DNA from: Ochrobactrum quorumnocens
GTDB taxonomy: Bacteria > Pseudomonadota > Alphaproteobacteria > Rhizobiales > Rhizobiaceae
Assembly: GCF_002278035.1 (NCBI RefSeq)
Contig: NZ_CP022605.1
Location: forward strand, 372,001-436,000
Direction: 5' to 3'
DNA length: 64,000 nucleotides
Below are positions 8,563 through 17,468 of the stretch, in pieces; positions within the stretch are counted from its first letter, which is position 1, and each line of letters begins with the position of its first letter. The translations under genes were made by a program, and so were the position numbers. The notes under the pieces were generated by a model, which saw only the letters and a list, made by a program, of their open reading frames with translations, was not told the origin of the DNA and ran no database searches.

Positions 8563-10083
8563 TTATTTCTTACGCCGTACACGCAGTGCCTGATAGGTCT
8601 TGCGTGGCAACGATACACCAAAGGCAGCGTCCTGTTTTCCACCACGCACGATTGCGCCATGTCTCACCGGATGGGTGATAGGAGCTGCTATCTTTTTCGC
8701 TGGCTGTATCGTCATTTCCCATGTGTCGATCAGATCAACTTCATAGTCGTCACTATCCATTGGCAGCCCGGATGACCACACAACAGGCTGATGTTCACCA
8801 AGGTAAATTAGCCTGAAATCACCATCACCATCGCGAGCACCTGAAACGCGTGACCATGGCCACTGTTTTACGGGCGCAATCGGCTCCAGCCCATGCTTGA
8901 CATCGGCTTCCAACAAGTCACGGAGAAAGCCGATGCGTTTCCATGCTTCGCCGTGCAGCTTGCCGCCCTTTGCCCACCAGATAAGATCATTGGCATCGGA
9001 ATAGGTTTCACCATGACCGACATATCCGCCCCGCGCCATTGAGATCCAATAACGGTGCACCAGTTCCTGTGGGCTCAAATTACCCCAGGATTCAAGAATA
9101 TCCCCTTCATATTCAGGTTCGTCATTCACGACTGGCTTGCCGTATGTGTCACGCCATTCCTGTGTCTTCTTCACATCTGGATTCTGAATGCAGACGTGCG
9201 TGACCCATGGTTTGCGGTGGTCATAGTTTGAATTGAGATCGCCATTGTGGATCGAACGCAGATGCTGATAAGGGTCGTTCTCTTCCAAAATCTGGAAATA
9301 TCTGTCCCACTGTTCCATCGGCTTTGTATTGAGCAGGAAGTCATACTCGTTGGCGAGCGACCACCACACATTGCGATAGGCTGACAGGCGGGCAGCGAGA
9401 TATTCGACATATCGATAATCCTGTTCAGCGCTCATGTCCGCATAGCCCCACCGATCATAGGGGTGGAACATGATAATATCGGCTTCAATGCCCAACTCAC
9501 ACAGCGCTGCAACCTGCTTTTCAAAGTGCCTGAGATGCTCAGGATTTGGCCTGTCGAAGTTCTCTTTACCGTCGGCATCTTTCTCAAAGCAGACATGCAG
9601 AGGTTCGTTGGTATTGTAAGGATAGTCTTTCGGGAAAACACCCATGCGGATCTTATTGAAGCGCGCTTTTGCAAGCGTTTCCAGTGTCTCGTCCTGCATA
9701 TCGAGCGGCTGATGGGTCCAGGCATAGCAGGTCGTGCCGAAGGAAAAGAATGGAGTGCCATCCGCATAGGCGAAATGGAACTTGTTACGCACGCGTACTG
9801 GTCCGTGATTATTGGCTGAAGGCTGCCCTGCCTGAAGGGAGCCAGTATGGCCGTTCAGTTCTTTTGTCGCGGAGCGCGTCGTGAATATCCATTCACCTTC
9901 AAGATCTGGCATAAAGCGGAGACGATAGGTCCCATCGCCGTCATAGAAACCTGGAACGCGAACTTTACGGCTTTTATGTTTAAAAATGGCATCAAAGGCC
10001 ACTTCGATATAGGGATTGCCAGCGGAAGGTCCGGCAAAGGATGCTTCAAAAACACCCCATTTTTCCACGGTTGCACCAGACAT
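8563..10083 (-). CDS. DUF5060/DUF4038/DUF5605-type glycoside hydrolase
   Basis: A 506-residue protein with the three-part layout of DUF5060-DUF4038-DUF5605 enzymes: an N-terminal beta domain (about 1-100, WGVFEASFAGP), a TIM barrel (about 105-400) and a C-terminal beta domain. DUF4038 includes GH140 apiosidases, and relatives act on pectin side chains, so cleavage of an apiose-, galactose- or arabinose-containing oligosaccharide is likely but unproven. Candidate catalytic acids are E246 (WWSLANEYDF) and E322 or E324 (VVNDEPEYEGD). There is no signal peptide, so it is cytoplasmic. GGAGAAAA precedes the ATG. It lies inside an ABC operon between a permease and the ATPase, implying that it processes the imported substrate. 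The fold is confident; the exact sugar specificity is not. Confidence 0.8.
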   Translation of the reverse strand: MSGATVEKWGVFEASFAGPSAGNPYIEVAFDAIFKHKSRKVRVPGFYDGDGTYRLRFMPDLEGEWIFTTRSATKELNGHTGSLQAGQPSANNHGPVRVRNKFHFAYADGTPFFSFGTTCYAWTHQPLDMQDETLETLAKARFNKIRMGVFPKDYPYNTNEPLHVCFEKDADGKENFDRPNPEHLRHFEKQVAALCELGIEADIIMFHPYDRWGYADMSAEQDYRYVEYLAARLSAYRNVWWSLANEYDFLLNTKPMEQWDRYFQILEENDPYQHLRSIHNGDLNSNYDHRKPWVTHVCIQNPDVKKTQEWRDTYGKPVVNDEPEYEGDILESWGNLSPQELVHRYWISMARGGYVGHGETYSDANDLIWWAKGGKLHGEAWKRIGFLRDLLEADVKHGLEPIAPVKQWPWSRVSGARDGDGDFRLIYLGEHQPVVWSSGLPMDSDDYEVDLIDTWEMTIQPAKKIAAPITHPVRHGAIVRGGKQDAAFGVSLPRKTYQALRVRRKK

Positions 10084-10115
10084 GCGTTTTCTCCTCAGAA
10101 TTCACCGAATGCTCG

Positions 10116-10979
10116 TTAGCCTTTGACCGCGCCAGAGGTCAGGCCAGAAACGAAATAACGTTGGAAGATCAGATAGACGATCGTAGCGGGAAGGACGGTC
10201 ATCACGATTGCCGCATTTAACTGCCCGTAATCACTGGAGAATTGCCCCTGAAATGACATCAGCCCAAGCGGAAGTGTCCACATGCCCTGATCTTGCAAAA
10301 GCACAAGTGCCATCGCAAATTCATTCCACGTCGACACAAAGTCCAGAATGAAAAGCGCTGCGAGAACAGGCAGGCATACAGGCAGAAAAATCCGGCGGAA
10401 GATGGTGAAGTGGCTTGCACCATCAATCAGAGCGGCTTCAGACAATTCCTTTGGAATGGCCTTGAAGAAGCCGTGTAGAATAAAGACCTGATAAGGCACG
10501 CCGAATGCTATGTAAGGCAGAATTACGCCGATATAGGTATCAATCAGCCCGAATGAATTTACGAGCGTGAACAGTGGAGCGAGCATGACCTGAAACGGGA
10601 TCATCGTTCCAAAAACAACGACCAGAAGCAGTAATTTATTGAACCGGAGCTTTATCTTGGCCAAAGCATAAGCGGCCATCGCAGACATGAGCAGTCCAAT
10701 CGGAACTTTGATCGCAGTGATGATTACGCTGTTGAAGAACGAACTTGCAAAGCTGCCACGGTTCCATGCGCTTGAATAATTACCCCATGCCCATTCAACA
10801 GGTGGCATGAATGCGCCTGTACTTGTTACGGCAGCTGGTGTTTTCAATGACGTAAAGACAATGAAAACAAAAGGGGCAATCCAGATGATCGCGATCAAAA
10901 ACAGGCTGGTCCACAAACCGATCAGAACCGGGTCACGCTTTATCTTAGACGTATCTTGAGAGAGCGAAGTGGCTGTCAC
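10116..10979 (-). CDS. sugar ABC transporter permease (MalG type)
   Basis: A 287-residue CUT1 permease starting at a GTG (10979) that overlaps the stop of the upstream permease by four bases (GTGA). An upstream in-frame extension exists but lies entirely inside the other gene and is not needed. It has about six membrane segments and the EAA loop (IPKELSEAALIDGASHFTIF followed by RIFLPVCLP). The C-terminus GLTSGAVKG is typical. It is the second permease of the importer whose binding protein is encoded at 11967-13220, and it precedes the DUF5060-type glycosidase. Confidence 0.9.
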   Translation of the reverse strand: MTATSLSQDTSKIKRDPVLIGLWTSLFLIAIIWIAPFVFIVFTSLKTPAAVTSTGAFMPPVEWAWGNYSSAWNRGSFASSFFNSVIITAIKVPIGLLMSAMAAYALAKIKLRFNKLLLLVVVFGTMIPFQVMLAPLFTLVNSFGLIDTYIGVILPYIAFGVPYQVFILHGFFKAIPKELSEAALIDGASHFTIFRRIFLPVCLPVLAALFILDFVSTWNEFAMALVLLQDQGMWTLPLGLMSFQGQFSSDYGQLNAAIVMTVLPATIVYLIFQRYFVSGLTSGAVKG

Positions 10980-11875
10980 GATTCCAACTCCTCGTTTTTC
11001 TGCATCCAGCGCAGGTACGGAACAACAATTGTCATCGTGATGAGTAGCAGGACGACCGAAATTGCCGCGCCGCGTCCAAAATCGAAAATCTGCATAGCTT
11101 GTGTGAATGCCCAAAGTGCCAGCATTTGTGTGCCTTGCGCTGGGCCACCACCGGTAAGGCCATAAACAATATCGAATGCTTTGAGTGATGAGATGATGGA
11201 CAGCACCAGTACGACGGTCGTTGTCGGGCGAAGTGCAGGCAGTGTTATATGCTTAAAGACTGCCCAACGCCCGGCACCATCTATTCGTGCGGCTTCAATC
11301 AGCGTTTGTGACACATTTTGGAGTCCGGCAAGGAACAAGACCATCGAGAAGCCAACGGTTTGCCAGACATAGGCAACAAAGACGGAGTAAAGCGCGATGC
11401 TCTTGCTACCGAGCCAATCCTGAATCCATGACTGCAATCCCCAATTGGTCAGTAACTGGTTAAACAGCCCGAAGAACGGATCGTACATCCATTTCCACAT
11501 CGTCGCGACAGCTATCGGTGCGATGATAACCGGGAGATAGAATATTGCACGCAGGCTGTTTCGCCCGAATATTTTCTGGTTGAGGCTCAATGCCAGCAAC
11601 AAGCCCACAACAGGAGGAATGATGAGGCTCAACAATGTCCAGATGATGGTATTTTTGAAAGCAACCCAGAACACAGGGTCAGTGGTGAAGATTGCAGAGT
11701 AGTTGGAAAAACCAACAAATCGGCGTTCAGGATCAAGCCCATTCCATTTCTGGAAGCTCATGACAATGATGTCGAGCATCGGATAGAGCGCGAACACGCC
11801 GTATATTGCCAATGCTGGGATAAGCAGTATTGATGCTTGGTTAAGCGGTGTCTGAATGATTGTTTTCAGCGACAT
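10976..11875 (-). CDS. sugar ABC transporter permease (MalF type)
   Basis: A 299-residue CUT1 permease with about six hydrophobic segments and an EAA loop (VSQTLIEAARIDGAGRWAVF then HITLPALRPT). A strong GGAGGAAAAC site precedes the ATG. It is coupled to the downstream permease by a four-base overlap. It follows the binding-protein gene after a 91-base spacer that contains a stable hairpin, a common way to keep the binding protein in excess over the membrane parts. Confidence 0.9.
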   Translation of the reverse strand: MSLKTIIQTPLNQASILLIPALAIYGVFALYPMLDIIVMSFQKWNGLDPERRFVGFSNYSAIFTTDPVFWVAFKNTIIWTLLSLIIPPVVGLLLALSLNQKIFGRNSLRAIFYLPVIIAPIAVATMWKWMYDPFFGLFNQLLTNWGLQSWIQDWLGSKSIALYSVFVAYVWQTVGFSMVLFLAGLQNVSQTLIEAARIDGAGRWAVFKHITLPALRPTTTVVLVLSIISSLKAFDIVYGLTGGGPAQGTQMLALWAFTQAMQIFDFGRGAAISVVLLLITMTIVVPYLRWMQKNEELES

Positions 11876-11920
11876 GTTTTCCTCCAGGCAGCAATAAGCC
11901 GCCTTGATGATTGTGGTCCT

Positions 11921-11954
11921 GCGGGCGCCTGAACAATATGCTCAGGCGGCCCGC
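11921..11954 (-). promoter_or_regulatory. stable intercistronic hairpin between binding protein and permease
   Basis: GCGGGC plus GCCTGA (11921-11932) pairs with TCAGGC plus GCCCGC (from about 11941 to 11954), with one unpaired G between the two halves of the right arm. The result is a GC-rich stem with a loop of about 8 bases. It sits in the 91-base gap after the binding-protein stop. In maltose-type operons such hairpins stabilise the upstream message or cut read-through, giving more binding protein than permease. No T-run follows, so full termination is unlikely. Confidence 0.6.
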
Positions 11955-11966
11955 ATCCGGGGAGGA

Positions 11967-13220
11967 TTAGTTTCGGGCCGTGATGAACGTTTGCATTTGT
12001 TTTGCTGCTTCATCGGAGGTCATGTCACCAGCAGCAACACTGTTGATAACGCGGAAGTATTCGGTCGTCACATCCAGCGGGAATGCCTGATCGCCGTTCA
12101 TGTAAACGGTGCCGAATTTGTTAAAGATATCAAGCCACTCAGCTTCGAGCGGAATTTGATTTTCGTATTTTACGTTCTTATTGACCGAGACTGCGCTGAT
12201 CTGCCCGACGAGATCCTGCTGGACGTCTGTAGACAAGAAATATTCCAGAAACTTCGCAGCAATATCAGGATTTTTGCTTTTTGAGCTGATGTAATTGTAC
12301 TCGCCGAAGCCGTAAAGGCGTCCGGTGTCGGCCGGGAATGTGAAAATACCATAATCATCCAGATCAACGCCGGTGCCGTTCAACTGACTTACCAGCCAGT
12401 CTCCCTCCAGCATCATAGCTGCGCGCCCTGCGGTGAAAAGGCTGTAAGATTGCTTGTTATCGATGCCCATAAATGGCTGAAGCGTATAATCCTTCGTCCA
12501 TTTGCCGAATTCCTCAAAGGCATCCCTTGCACAAAGCTCGACAGCCCAGTCGGCTTGCATCGCCTTCAAAGCATCATGCTTCTCAGCACCACACTTTGTT
12601 TCCAAAATGACATCCATCAGGCGCATAACATGCCAGTTGACCGATCCACCAAATGTAAAGGCGGGAATGCCAGCGTCCTTGAGCTTTCGCGCGGCGGCCA
12701 GAAGCTCGTCATAAGTTTTCGGCTCTGCCGTGATGCCAGCTTGTTCAAACAACTTCTTATTGTAGTAAACTGCTTCACCCTTGAAGGTGAAAGGAACGCC
12801 GTGTTTGCCACCCGGATACAGATCGGCAAAGGCCGACGAGGCCGGAAGCAGCTCGTCTTTCCACTTATATTCGGTGTAATATTTATCGAGCGGCAACGAT
12901 AAGCCAGCTTTCACATATTCGCCGCCAAGTCCGAGACCAGCCCAGCTGAAATAGATATCGGGTCCGCGATTGGAACCAGCTGCCACACGAAGCGCTGTTT
13001 TGTGCTCATCAATCGCACGCTGCACAATCTCGACCTGCACGTCAGGATTTGCCGCTTCAAAACCAGTCGCTACCTTTTTCAGTGCTACATTGGCGGCGTT
13101 ATTATCAAAATTAAGCGTCCAGATCATCAGTTTCTCGGCATGTGCCGGCGCGGTTGCGACGCCAAGAGCAAGCACACTGGTCAGGCTTATAGACTTCAGA
13201 ATTGCGGATAGATTTTGCAC
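11967..13220 (-). CDS. carbohydrate ABC transporter substrate-binding protein (family 1)
   Basis: A 417-residue periplasmic binding protein. A signal peptide covers about residues 1-28 (SVLALGVATAPAHAEKL). The body shows family-1 features, including EIVQRAIDEHKTALRVAAGS and AAMMLEGDWLVSQLNG. Translation starts at a GTG (13220) preceded by GAGGAG at good spacing. It is the first gene of the second minus-strand carbohydrate operon (binding protein, two permeases, glycosidase, ATPase). It is divergent from a ROK regulator gene, with palindromic sites in the shared 285-base promoter region. The ligand is probably the oligosaccharide that the co-encoded DUF5060-type enzyme cuts. Confidence 0.9.
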   Translation of the reverse strand: MQNLSAILKSISLTSVLALGVATAPAHAEKLMIWTLNFDNNAANVALKKVATGFEAANPDVQVEIVQRAIDEHKTALRVAAGSNRGPDIYFSWAGLGLGGEYVKAGLSLPLDKYYTEYKWKDELLPASSAFADLYPGGKHGVPFTFKGEAVYYNKKLFEQAGITAEPKTYDELLAAARKLKDAGIPAFTFGGSVNWHVMRLMDVILETKCGAEKHDALKAMQADWAVELCARDAFEEFGKWTKDYTLQPFMGIDNKQSYSLFTAGRAAMMLEGDWLVSQLNGTGVDLDDYGIFTFPADTGRLYGFGEYNYISSKSKNPDIAAKFLEYFLSTDVQQDLVGQISAVSVNKNVKYENQIPLEAEWLDIFNKFGTVYMNGDQAFPLDVTTEYFRVINSVAAGDMTSDEAAKQMQTFITARN

Positions 13221-13370
13221 TCGGTTTCTCCTCGCAACAGGTGGTTTTCACCCGTCCCATGACTGCACATCACCAAACATTCGATGTCGAAATCAGAGCC
13301 CCTTGGTTCTCCTCCATCGCCCCGACCTCCCAACTAATTTCGCTAAACTGTTTAAATCTGTCAATACTTT

Positions 13371-13384
13371 TTTCGTATACGAAA
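13371..13384. promoter_or_regulatory. candidate ROK operator 1
   Basis: TTTCGTATACGAAA is a perfect 14-base palindrome in the divergent region between the binding-protein operon and the ROK regulator gene. The half site TACGAAA recurs 70 bases away in a second imperfect palindrome. NagC/XylR-type ROK proteins bind AT-rich palindromes with TTT/AAA arms, so this is the likely repressor site. Position and symmetry are seen; binding is inferred. Confidence 0.6.
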
Positions 13385-13440
13385 TAAATATTGCGGAAAT
13401 CGTGCCTTATAGTGATTTGTAGCGTATTGATTGCGGATAT

Positions 13441-13459
13441 TTATTCTAATACGAAATAA
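13441..13459. promoter_or_regulatory. candidate ROK operator 2
   Basis: TTATTCTAATACGAAATAA is an imperfect palindrome whose right half shares TACGAAATAA with the first site (TACGAAATAAA). It lies 47 bases before the chosen ROK start, so it would allow autoregulation. Two related sites around 70 bases apart could support looping by a dimer-of-dimers ROK protein; this is inference. Confidence 0.5.
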
Positions 13460-13505
13460 GTTGCGTCTATGCGCAATTCGCGTCATGGATACGGCTGGAG
13501 GATTA

Positions 13506-14699
13506 ATGGCTGGCTTTAAAGAGATATTTGATGATCACGAATCTCCCGTTGGAAAAATTCTTCGGACGGTCGCCAGCCTTGGTTCAGCAAGTGCAACGGA
13601 TCTTGTAAAGAAGACGGGTCTTGCACGCTCAACAGTCTCGACAATCCTGACTGAACTTAAAATCAACGAGGTCGTTCTCGAAACGGAAACGCGAAGCAGC
13701 GGTTTTGGTCGCCCTACCAAAATTATATCTCTTAACCCATCCCAAGCTTATTGTGCCGGAGTTCTGTTCGGACTCGCGGAAATACGTATCGCGGTCTGTG
13801 ATCTGGGCCATAATGTCATTGCTGATATCTGGTTCGAGATGCACGGAGATTACACGCCGCAGGAAGCTGCGATCCGTGTGCGAGACCAGTTGGCTATTGA
13901 ATGTGCAAAGCTTAACATTGCGATTCGTGATTTGCTCGGGGTGGGCTTAGCGATTTCTGCCCCGGTATCTTACGAGGGTACTGTGTTGAACGGGTCTATT
14001 CTGCCGACCTGGTGTGGCATTGATATTGCGGAGATATTTTCCGCGCATATCGACTGTCCGCTTTTCGCAGAAAACGAAAGTCATTGCGGCGCGCTTGCTG
14101 AAATGACCTGGGGCGCCGCAATTGGTTTAAGCAATTTCGTATTATACAAATTCGATCTTGGTATTGGCGGCGCGATTGTCATTGATGGCATTGTTCAGCG
14201 CGGCGCTTATGGCAATGCTGCGGAGTTTGGTCATATTTCACTCAACCCACACGGCCCTCTTTGCAAATGCGGCAATCGCGGATGTCTGGAAACTTATGCG
14301 GGTGGCTTTAATCTGATGCAGATGGCAGAGCAGGCCACAGGTGAAAAGCTTACGTTTGATGACTTTATCAGACATGCACAAACGGGTGTTTTACCTTATG
14401 ATCGGTTGATACAGGATTCCGCTGAAATGGCTGGCTGGGCGATTGGCATCACGTCCACTATACTGAGCCCACCTGATATTATCATTGCTGGCAAGATTGC
14501 GGCCATCGGGCCAAGCTTCCTGCGTTCAGTTGAGCAGAGTTTTGAGAAACATGCTGTGCGTCCGCCGACACATGCACCGCACGTTCGCAAACCAAATTTC
14601 ATTATCGGGAAGTTTCTGCGCAACGATGATACCGTTCTAGGCGCGGTTGCGTTAGTTTTACATCAACATGGGCTGATCAACGGCCGATCCAAAGCCTAA
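13506..14699 (+). CDS. ROK family transcriptional regulator
   Basis: A regulator of about 397 residues in the NagC/XylR-like ROK family, acting as a sugar-responsive repressor or activator. An N-terminal winged helix (ASATDLVKKTGLARSTVSTI) is followed by the ROK sugar-kinase-like fold. The zinc motif CKCGNRGCLETYAG and the ENESHCGALAEMTWG segment are conserved. An upstream in-frame extension exists, but the ATG at 13506, right after GGAGGATTA, gives the usual family length. It is divergent from the binding-protein/glycosidase operon, which it very probably controls through the palindromes between them. An insertion sequence begins 87 bases beyond its stop. Confidence 0.88.
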   Translation: MAGFKEIFDDHESPVGKILRTVASLGSASATDLVKKTGLARSTVSTILTELKINEVVLETETRSSGFGRPTKIISLNPSQAYCAGVLFGLAEIRIAVCDLGHNVIADIWFEMHGDYTPQEAAIRVRDQLAIECAKLNIAIRDLLGVGLAISAPVSYEGTVLNGSILPTWCGIDIAEIFSAHIDCPLFAENESHCGALAEMTWGAAIGLSNFVLYKFDLGIGGAIVIDGIVQRGAYGNAAEFGHISLNPHGPLCKCGNRGCLETYAGGFNLMQMAEQATGEKLTFDDFIRHAQTGVLPYDRLIQDSAEMAGWAIGITSTILSPPDIIIAGKIAAIGPSFLRSVEQSFEKHAVRPPTHAPHVRKPNFIIGKFLRNDDTVLGAVALVLHQHGLINGRSKA

Positions 14700-14786
14700 C
14701 TACATGATTTTTGAATACCGTTTGTGTATCAACTTAACGCTGCAATGAATGCTGCTTTGGAGTTCCCGCTGGCTAAATGTTATCTT

Positions 14787-16304
14787 AGCTCGACTTTGCA
14801 CATTAAGCAGCGAAGCAAAGTGCCTCGGCCATACGTTTGATCCGGCCTGGCGGTATTTTAGGTATGTCCGGGTGAAACGCGGACTGTCGATAAATATCCT
14901 GGTGCCATAAAACCATACGAACTGCACCGATGGCGTCGGAGAAAGTGCAGCTTGTTTTTTTGTACCAGGCAGCGGTGTACGGAAGACTGTTTTGGCCGAG
15001 CAGATCACAAGCCCACAGTGTTACGAGGCTGTAGAGTGCCATCAAAGACGGCGTCGTGCGCAGAATGGCCTTATCGTTCCACTGTCTTTGCGTTTCCACA
15101 CCAAGATGCGCACGGGTCTCGGCAAAAGTGACCTCGATCTGCCAGCGACGAACGTAGAAGGTAATGATCTCCACAGGATCAAGATCCGTATTCGTACTCA
15201 TGAAGGCCTGCGGTTCGCGGCGAGATGTTGGATCGCGAACGATGACCCAGCGAATGTGTTTGGGTGGTGTTCCACGTCGATACCAAAGAGCTGTTCCCGA
15301 CGTGATGTCGAGAACTTTGTTGGTCTGTCTGGCATACCACGACGATACTGCAATCTGCTGCCACGAGGTATTTGTGTCCTTGAGCACAGCTTTTAGTTTT
15401 GGCAAGGGTTGCCCCTTTTGCGCGGGTCGTCCGAGCGTGTGTTCATGCCTTTGAGACGGTGCTGCAAAAAGATTAGCATCGAGGCGCAACCGAGTGATGA
15501 GCGTAGCCCTGTCTGGAAGTGCTGCGGCCAGTGTATGAACCGCAAAGCTGCTATCGCCGACAAAGATGATCTGGCGACCTGGTAGCCAACGACATATCTG
15601 CAGCAGGCCCTGCCTTGCCCAATCGGTCAGCATCTTGTGTCTTCGGAGCATCTTCTGGCTATATCGTTCTGAGGGAGACAGGATTGTCAGCACAGGCATT
15701 GCTTTGAGGCATTTGGCCCAGGGGACCGGTGAAAGAACCATAAAACTCAGCCACCGCAATCCACTGGCCTTGACGAAATGACCATGGCTGGAACGTATCG
15801 GGTCTCGGTATATACCTCGAGCAGCAATACGCTGACCCCATCGCCGTTCTATTGTATCGTCCATTCCAATGACAACGGGGCCTTCGGGTACAAGCCGTGT
15901 CACAACAATGGATAATAAGTGTCTTGCCAACAAGCGTGGGTTCCAGCGAGCCCGATTGAGAAACTGGTGATAAGTGGCAAAGCTGGTCACATCGGCGCGA
16001 CCCGTAATTCGCAGACACGATGTCACTGTTCGCTTCCCCGGTGCAAGGAGAGCTCCCATGACAAGGACGAGCAGATGACTCCATGTGGGCGCTGTGAACC
16101 CGCAACGAAAAGGCTCTAGCCATTGGTGAAGACGATGAGGAACCGCATCCCCGGTCTCATTATTGCATTCATCTGCTTTGGTCATTCAACAGTTCGAATC
16201 CGATCAGACGAATGACGCAAGGTCACAAGCTGCGGCGAATTGATTCACCAAAGACGCTCAGTGCGGCACTCAAAATCGATGCCAATTTTGTGCAAAGTCG
16301 AGCT
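14787..16304 (-). mobile_element. complete IS of the IS4/IS701-like DDE superfamily
   Basis: A DDE transposase gene is bounded by perfect 16-base inverted repeats AGCTCGACTTTGCACA, at 14787-14802 and inverted at 16289-16304. The total is about 1.5 kb. The left repeat abuts the transposase stop codon. No convincing target duplication was found next to the repeats, so the exact ends could lie a few bases outside or the flanks may have been rearranged. The element sits between the ROK regulator and the creatine module without visibly interrupting a gene. Confidence 0.8.
14803..16185 (-). CDS. DDE transposase (IS4/IS701-like)
   Basis: A 460-residue, apparently intact transposase. The first catalytic Asp region is VVIGMDDTIERRWG, a second acidic position lies in IIFVGDSSFAVHT, and the Glu region is FYVRRWQIEVTFAETRAHLG (Y-x2-RWxIE-type motif). 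The N-terminal part (FTAPTWSHLLVLVMGALL) is typical of DDE_5-like transposases. It fills the element almost end to end, with its stop touching one terminal repeat. Assignment to IS701 rather than IS4 is from memory of motif layout and is less certain than its being a DDE transposase. Confidence 0.8.
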   Translation of the reverse strand: MTKADECNNETGDAVPHRLHQWLEPFRCGFTAPTWSHLLVLVMGALLAPGKRTVTSCLRITGRADVTSFATYHQFLNRARWNPRLLARHLLSIVVTRLVPEGPVVIGMDDTIERRWGQRIAARGIYRDPIRSSHGHFVKASGLRWLSFMVLSPVPWAKCLKAMPVLTILSPSERYSQKMLRRHKMLTDWARQGLLQICRWLPGRQIIFVGDSSFAVHTLAAALPDRATLITRLRLDANLFAAPSQRHEHTLGRPAQKGQPLPKLKAVLKDTNTSWQQIAVSSWYARQTNKVLDITSGTALWYRRGTPPKHIRWVIVRDPTSRREPQAFMSTNTDLDPVEIITFYVRRWQIEVTFAETRAHLGVETQRQWNDKAILRTTPSLMALYSLVTLWACDLLGQNSLPYTAAWYKKTSCTFSDAIGAVRMVLWHQDIYRQSAFHPDIPKIPPGRIKRMAEALCFAA

Positions 16305-16309
16305 CAGAC

Positions 16310-16370
16310 CGGGGAGTGTGACACTTCTACTTTCCAGAAACAGGACATTTTAACTTTGCGGCTACAGTCT
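16310..16370. mobile_element. possible IS21-type terminal remnant
   Basis: Just outside the complete IS, a stretch with GGGAGTGTGACACTTCTAC and CAGAAACAGGACATTTTAAC resembles the multiple-repeat ends of IS21-family elements. No istA or istB coding sequence accompanies it. It is a weak resemblance from memory, listed because it may explain the 175-base gap before the LysR gene. Confidence 0.25.
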
Positions 16371-16480
16371 TGGCAGGACAATACCAATTATGAAACATAA
16401 CATCGGATCAAACTGTTAACAGTTCGTCGCGCACCCTAATTCGAATAAGATTGTCCTGAAATATTATAGTTAACGGGGGG

Positions 16481-17356
16481 TTAGTGCCTGTTAACAAACA
16501 AATCTGCTAACGTCGCAGCAAAATTCTGGGCGATATAAGAACGGTTTTTGTCGCTACTTACGTAAATACCCACTATAGCATCGCTTAATTTAGGTAGATG
16601 CTGATTATTTCTAATAGGTCGCAAGGATTGCGGCATAATGCGGTCTGCCAACGCAGTAATGCCAAACCCACCAGTTAAAGCTGCTGTAATACCGGTCAGG
16701 CTGGGGCTAGTATAAACAATTTCGAAACTCTGTCCCTCACGCTGCAAGGCTGTCAACATACTACGCCGGTATAGGCATCCCTCAGGATAGCAGACAATAC
16801 GAAGATCACCATTGTTGTCGCTATGTGGCTTTACGGGAAGATCAAGTTTCGCCTCAACCCACGAAAGCCTCTCCTTCCACGTCATGAAAGCGCCTTCCGC
16901 AGGTCCGTCTGCCGTCATGGCGACCACAATATCCAGCAAACCCGCACGCAACCCCCGTAAGAGATTGTAAGAAAGATCGCAGGTTATATCAAAAGTCATG
17001 TTAGCTGTTTTGTCACTTCGCCCCTCCATTAACTGGGGCAGAAAATGATCGGCGTAATCATTCGGAATGCCGAGACGCAACCTACCGATATTTTCTCGTT
17101 TGGAAAGTTTCAACATCATTTCATCATTCAGCGTCAGTATCTGACGGGCATAACTGGCAACCATCTCACCATATTCTGTCAACTGGGCGCCCCCTTCTTT
17201 TGAGAACAAGGCAATTCCCAGCAATTCCTGCAAACGTTTCATTTGCAAACTGATCGCAGGCTGTGTTCGTCCGAGTTGCTCCCCGGCACGGCCATATCCA
17301 CGCAAATCAATTATTGCCACAAACGTCCTGAGAAGATCTGTCGGAATATTGCGCAT
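16481..17356 (-). CDS. LysR-type transcriptional regulator of the creatine module
   Basis: A regulator of about 291 residues. The N-terminal winged helix (about residues 4-60) reads LLRTFVAIIDLRGYGRAGEQ then QPAISLQMKRLQELLG, and the rest is a LysR effector-binding domain. The chosen ATG (17356) gives the standard LysR N-terminus; a longer frame adds ten unlikely residues. It lies on the same strand downstream of the MHS permease and creatinase genes, separated from them by a clear terminator, so it is probably transcribed on its own. Control of the creatine genes is inferred from adjacency. Confidence 0.85.
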   Translation of the reverse strand: MRNIPTDLLRTFVAIIDLRGYGRAGEQLGRTQPAISLQMKRLQELLGIALFSKEGGAQLTEYGEMVASYARQILTLNDEMMLKLSKRENIGRLRLGIPNDYADHFLPQLMEGRSDKTANMTFDITCDLSYNLLRGLRAGLLDIVVAMTADGPAEGAFMTWKERLSWVEAKLDLPVKPHSDNNGDLRIVCYPEGCLYRRSMLTALQREGQSFEIVYTSPSLTGITAALTGGFGITALADRIMPQSLRPIRNNQHLPKLSDAIVGIYVSSDKNRSYIAQNFAATLADLFVNRH

Positions 17357-17468
17357 AACGGCCCGCCTGTAAAACACAGCTGTCACAAATATATGTCGGT
17401 TTGTACGACAAAATTATATGTCGACCAAATGACGTAAGCTGATAACATTTATTACATGTCTGACAGAC

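Noticed and set aside
10980..11114. An N-terminal extension of the MalG-type permease
   Set aside because: It lies fully inside the upstream permease gene; the GTG with a four-base GTGA overlap gives the normal family length.
16188..16200. AGTTCGAATCCG, resembling a tRNA T-arm, upstream of the transposase
   Set aside because: No acceptor, D or anticodon stems could be formed around it; it lies inside the insertion sequence.
14782..16309. Target-site duplication around the complete IS
   Set aside because: The bases next to the two 16-base repeats (ATCTT and CAGAC) do not match, and shifted versions such as TTAG/CTCA also fail.
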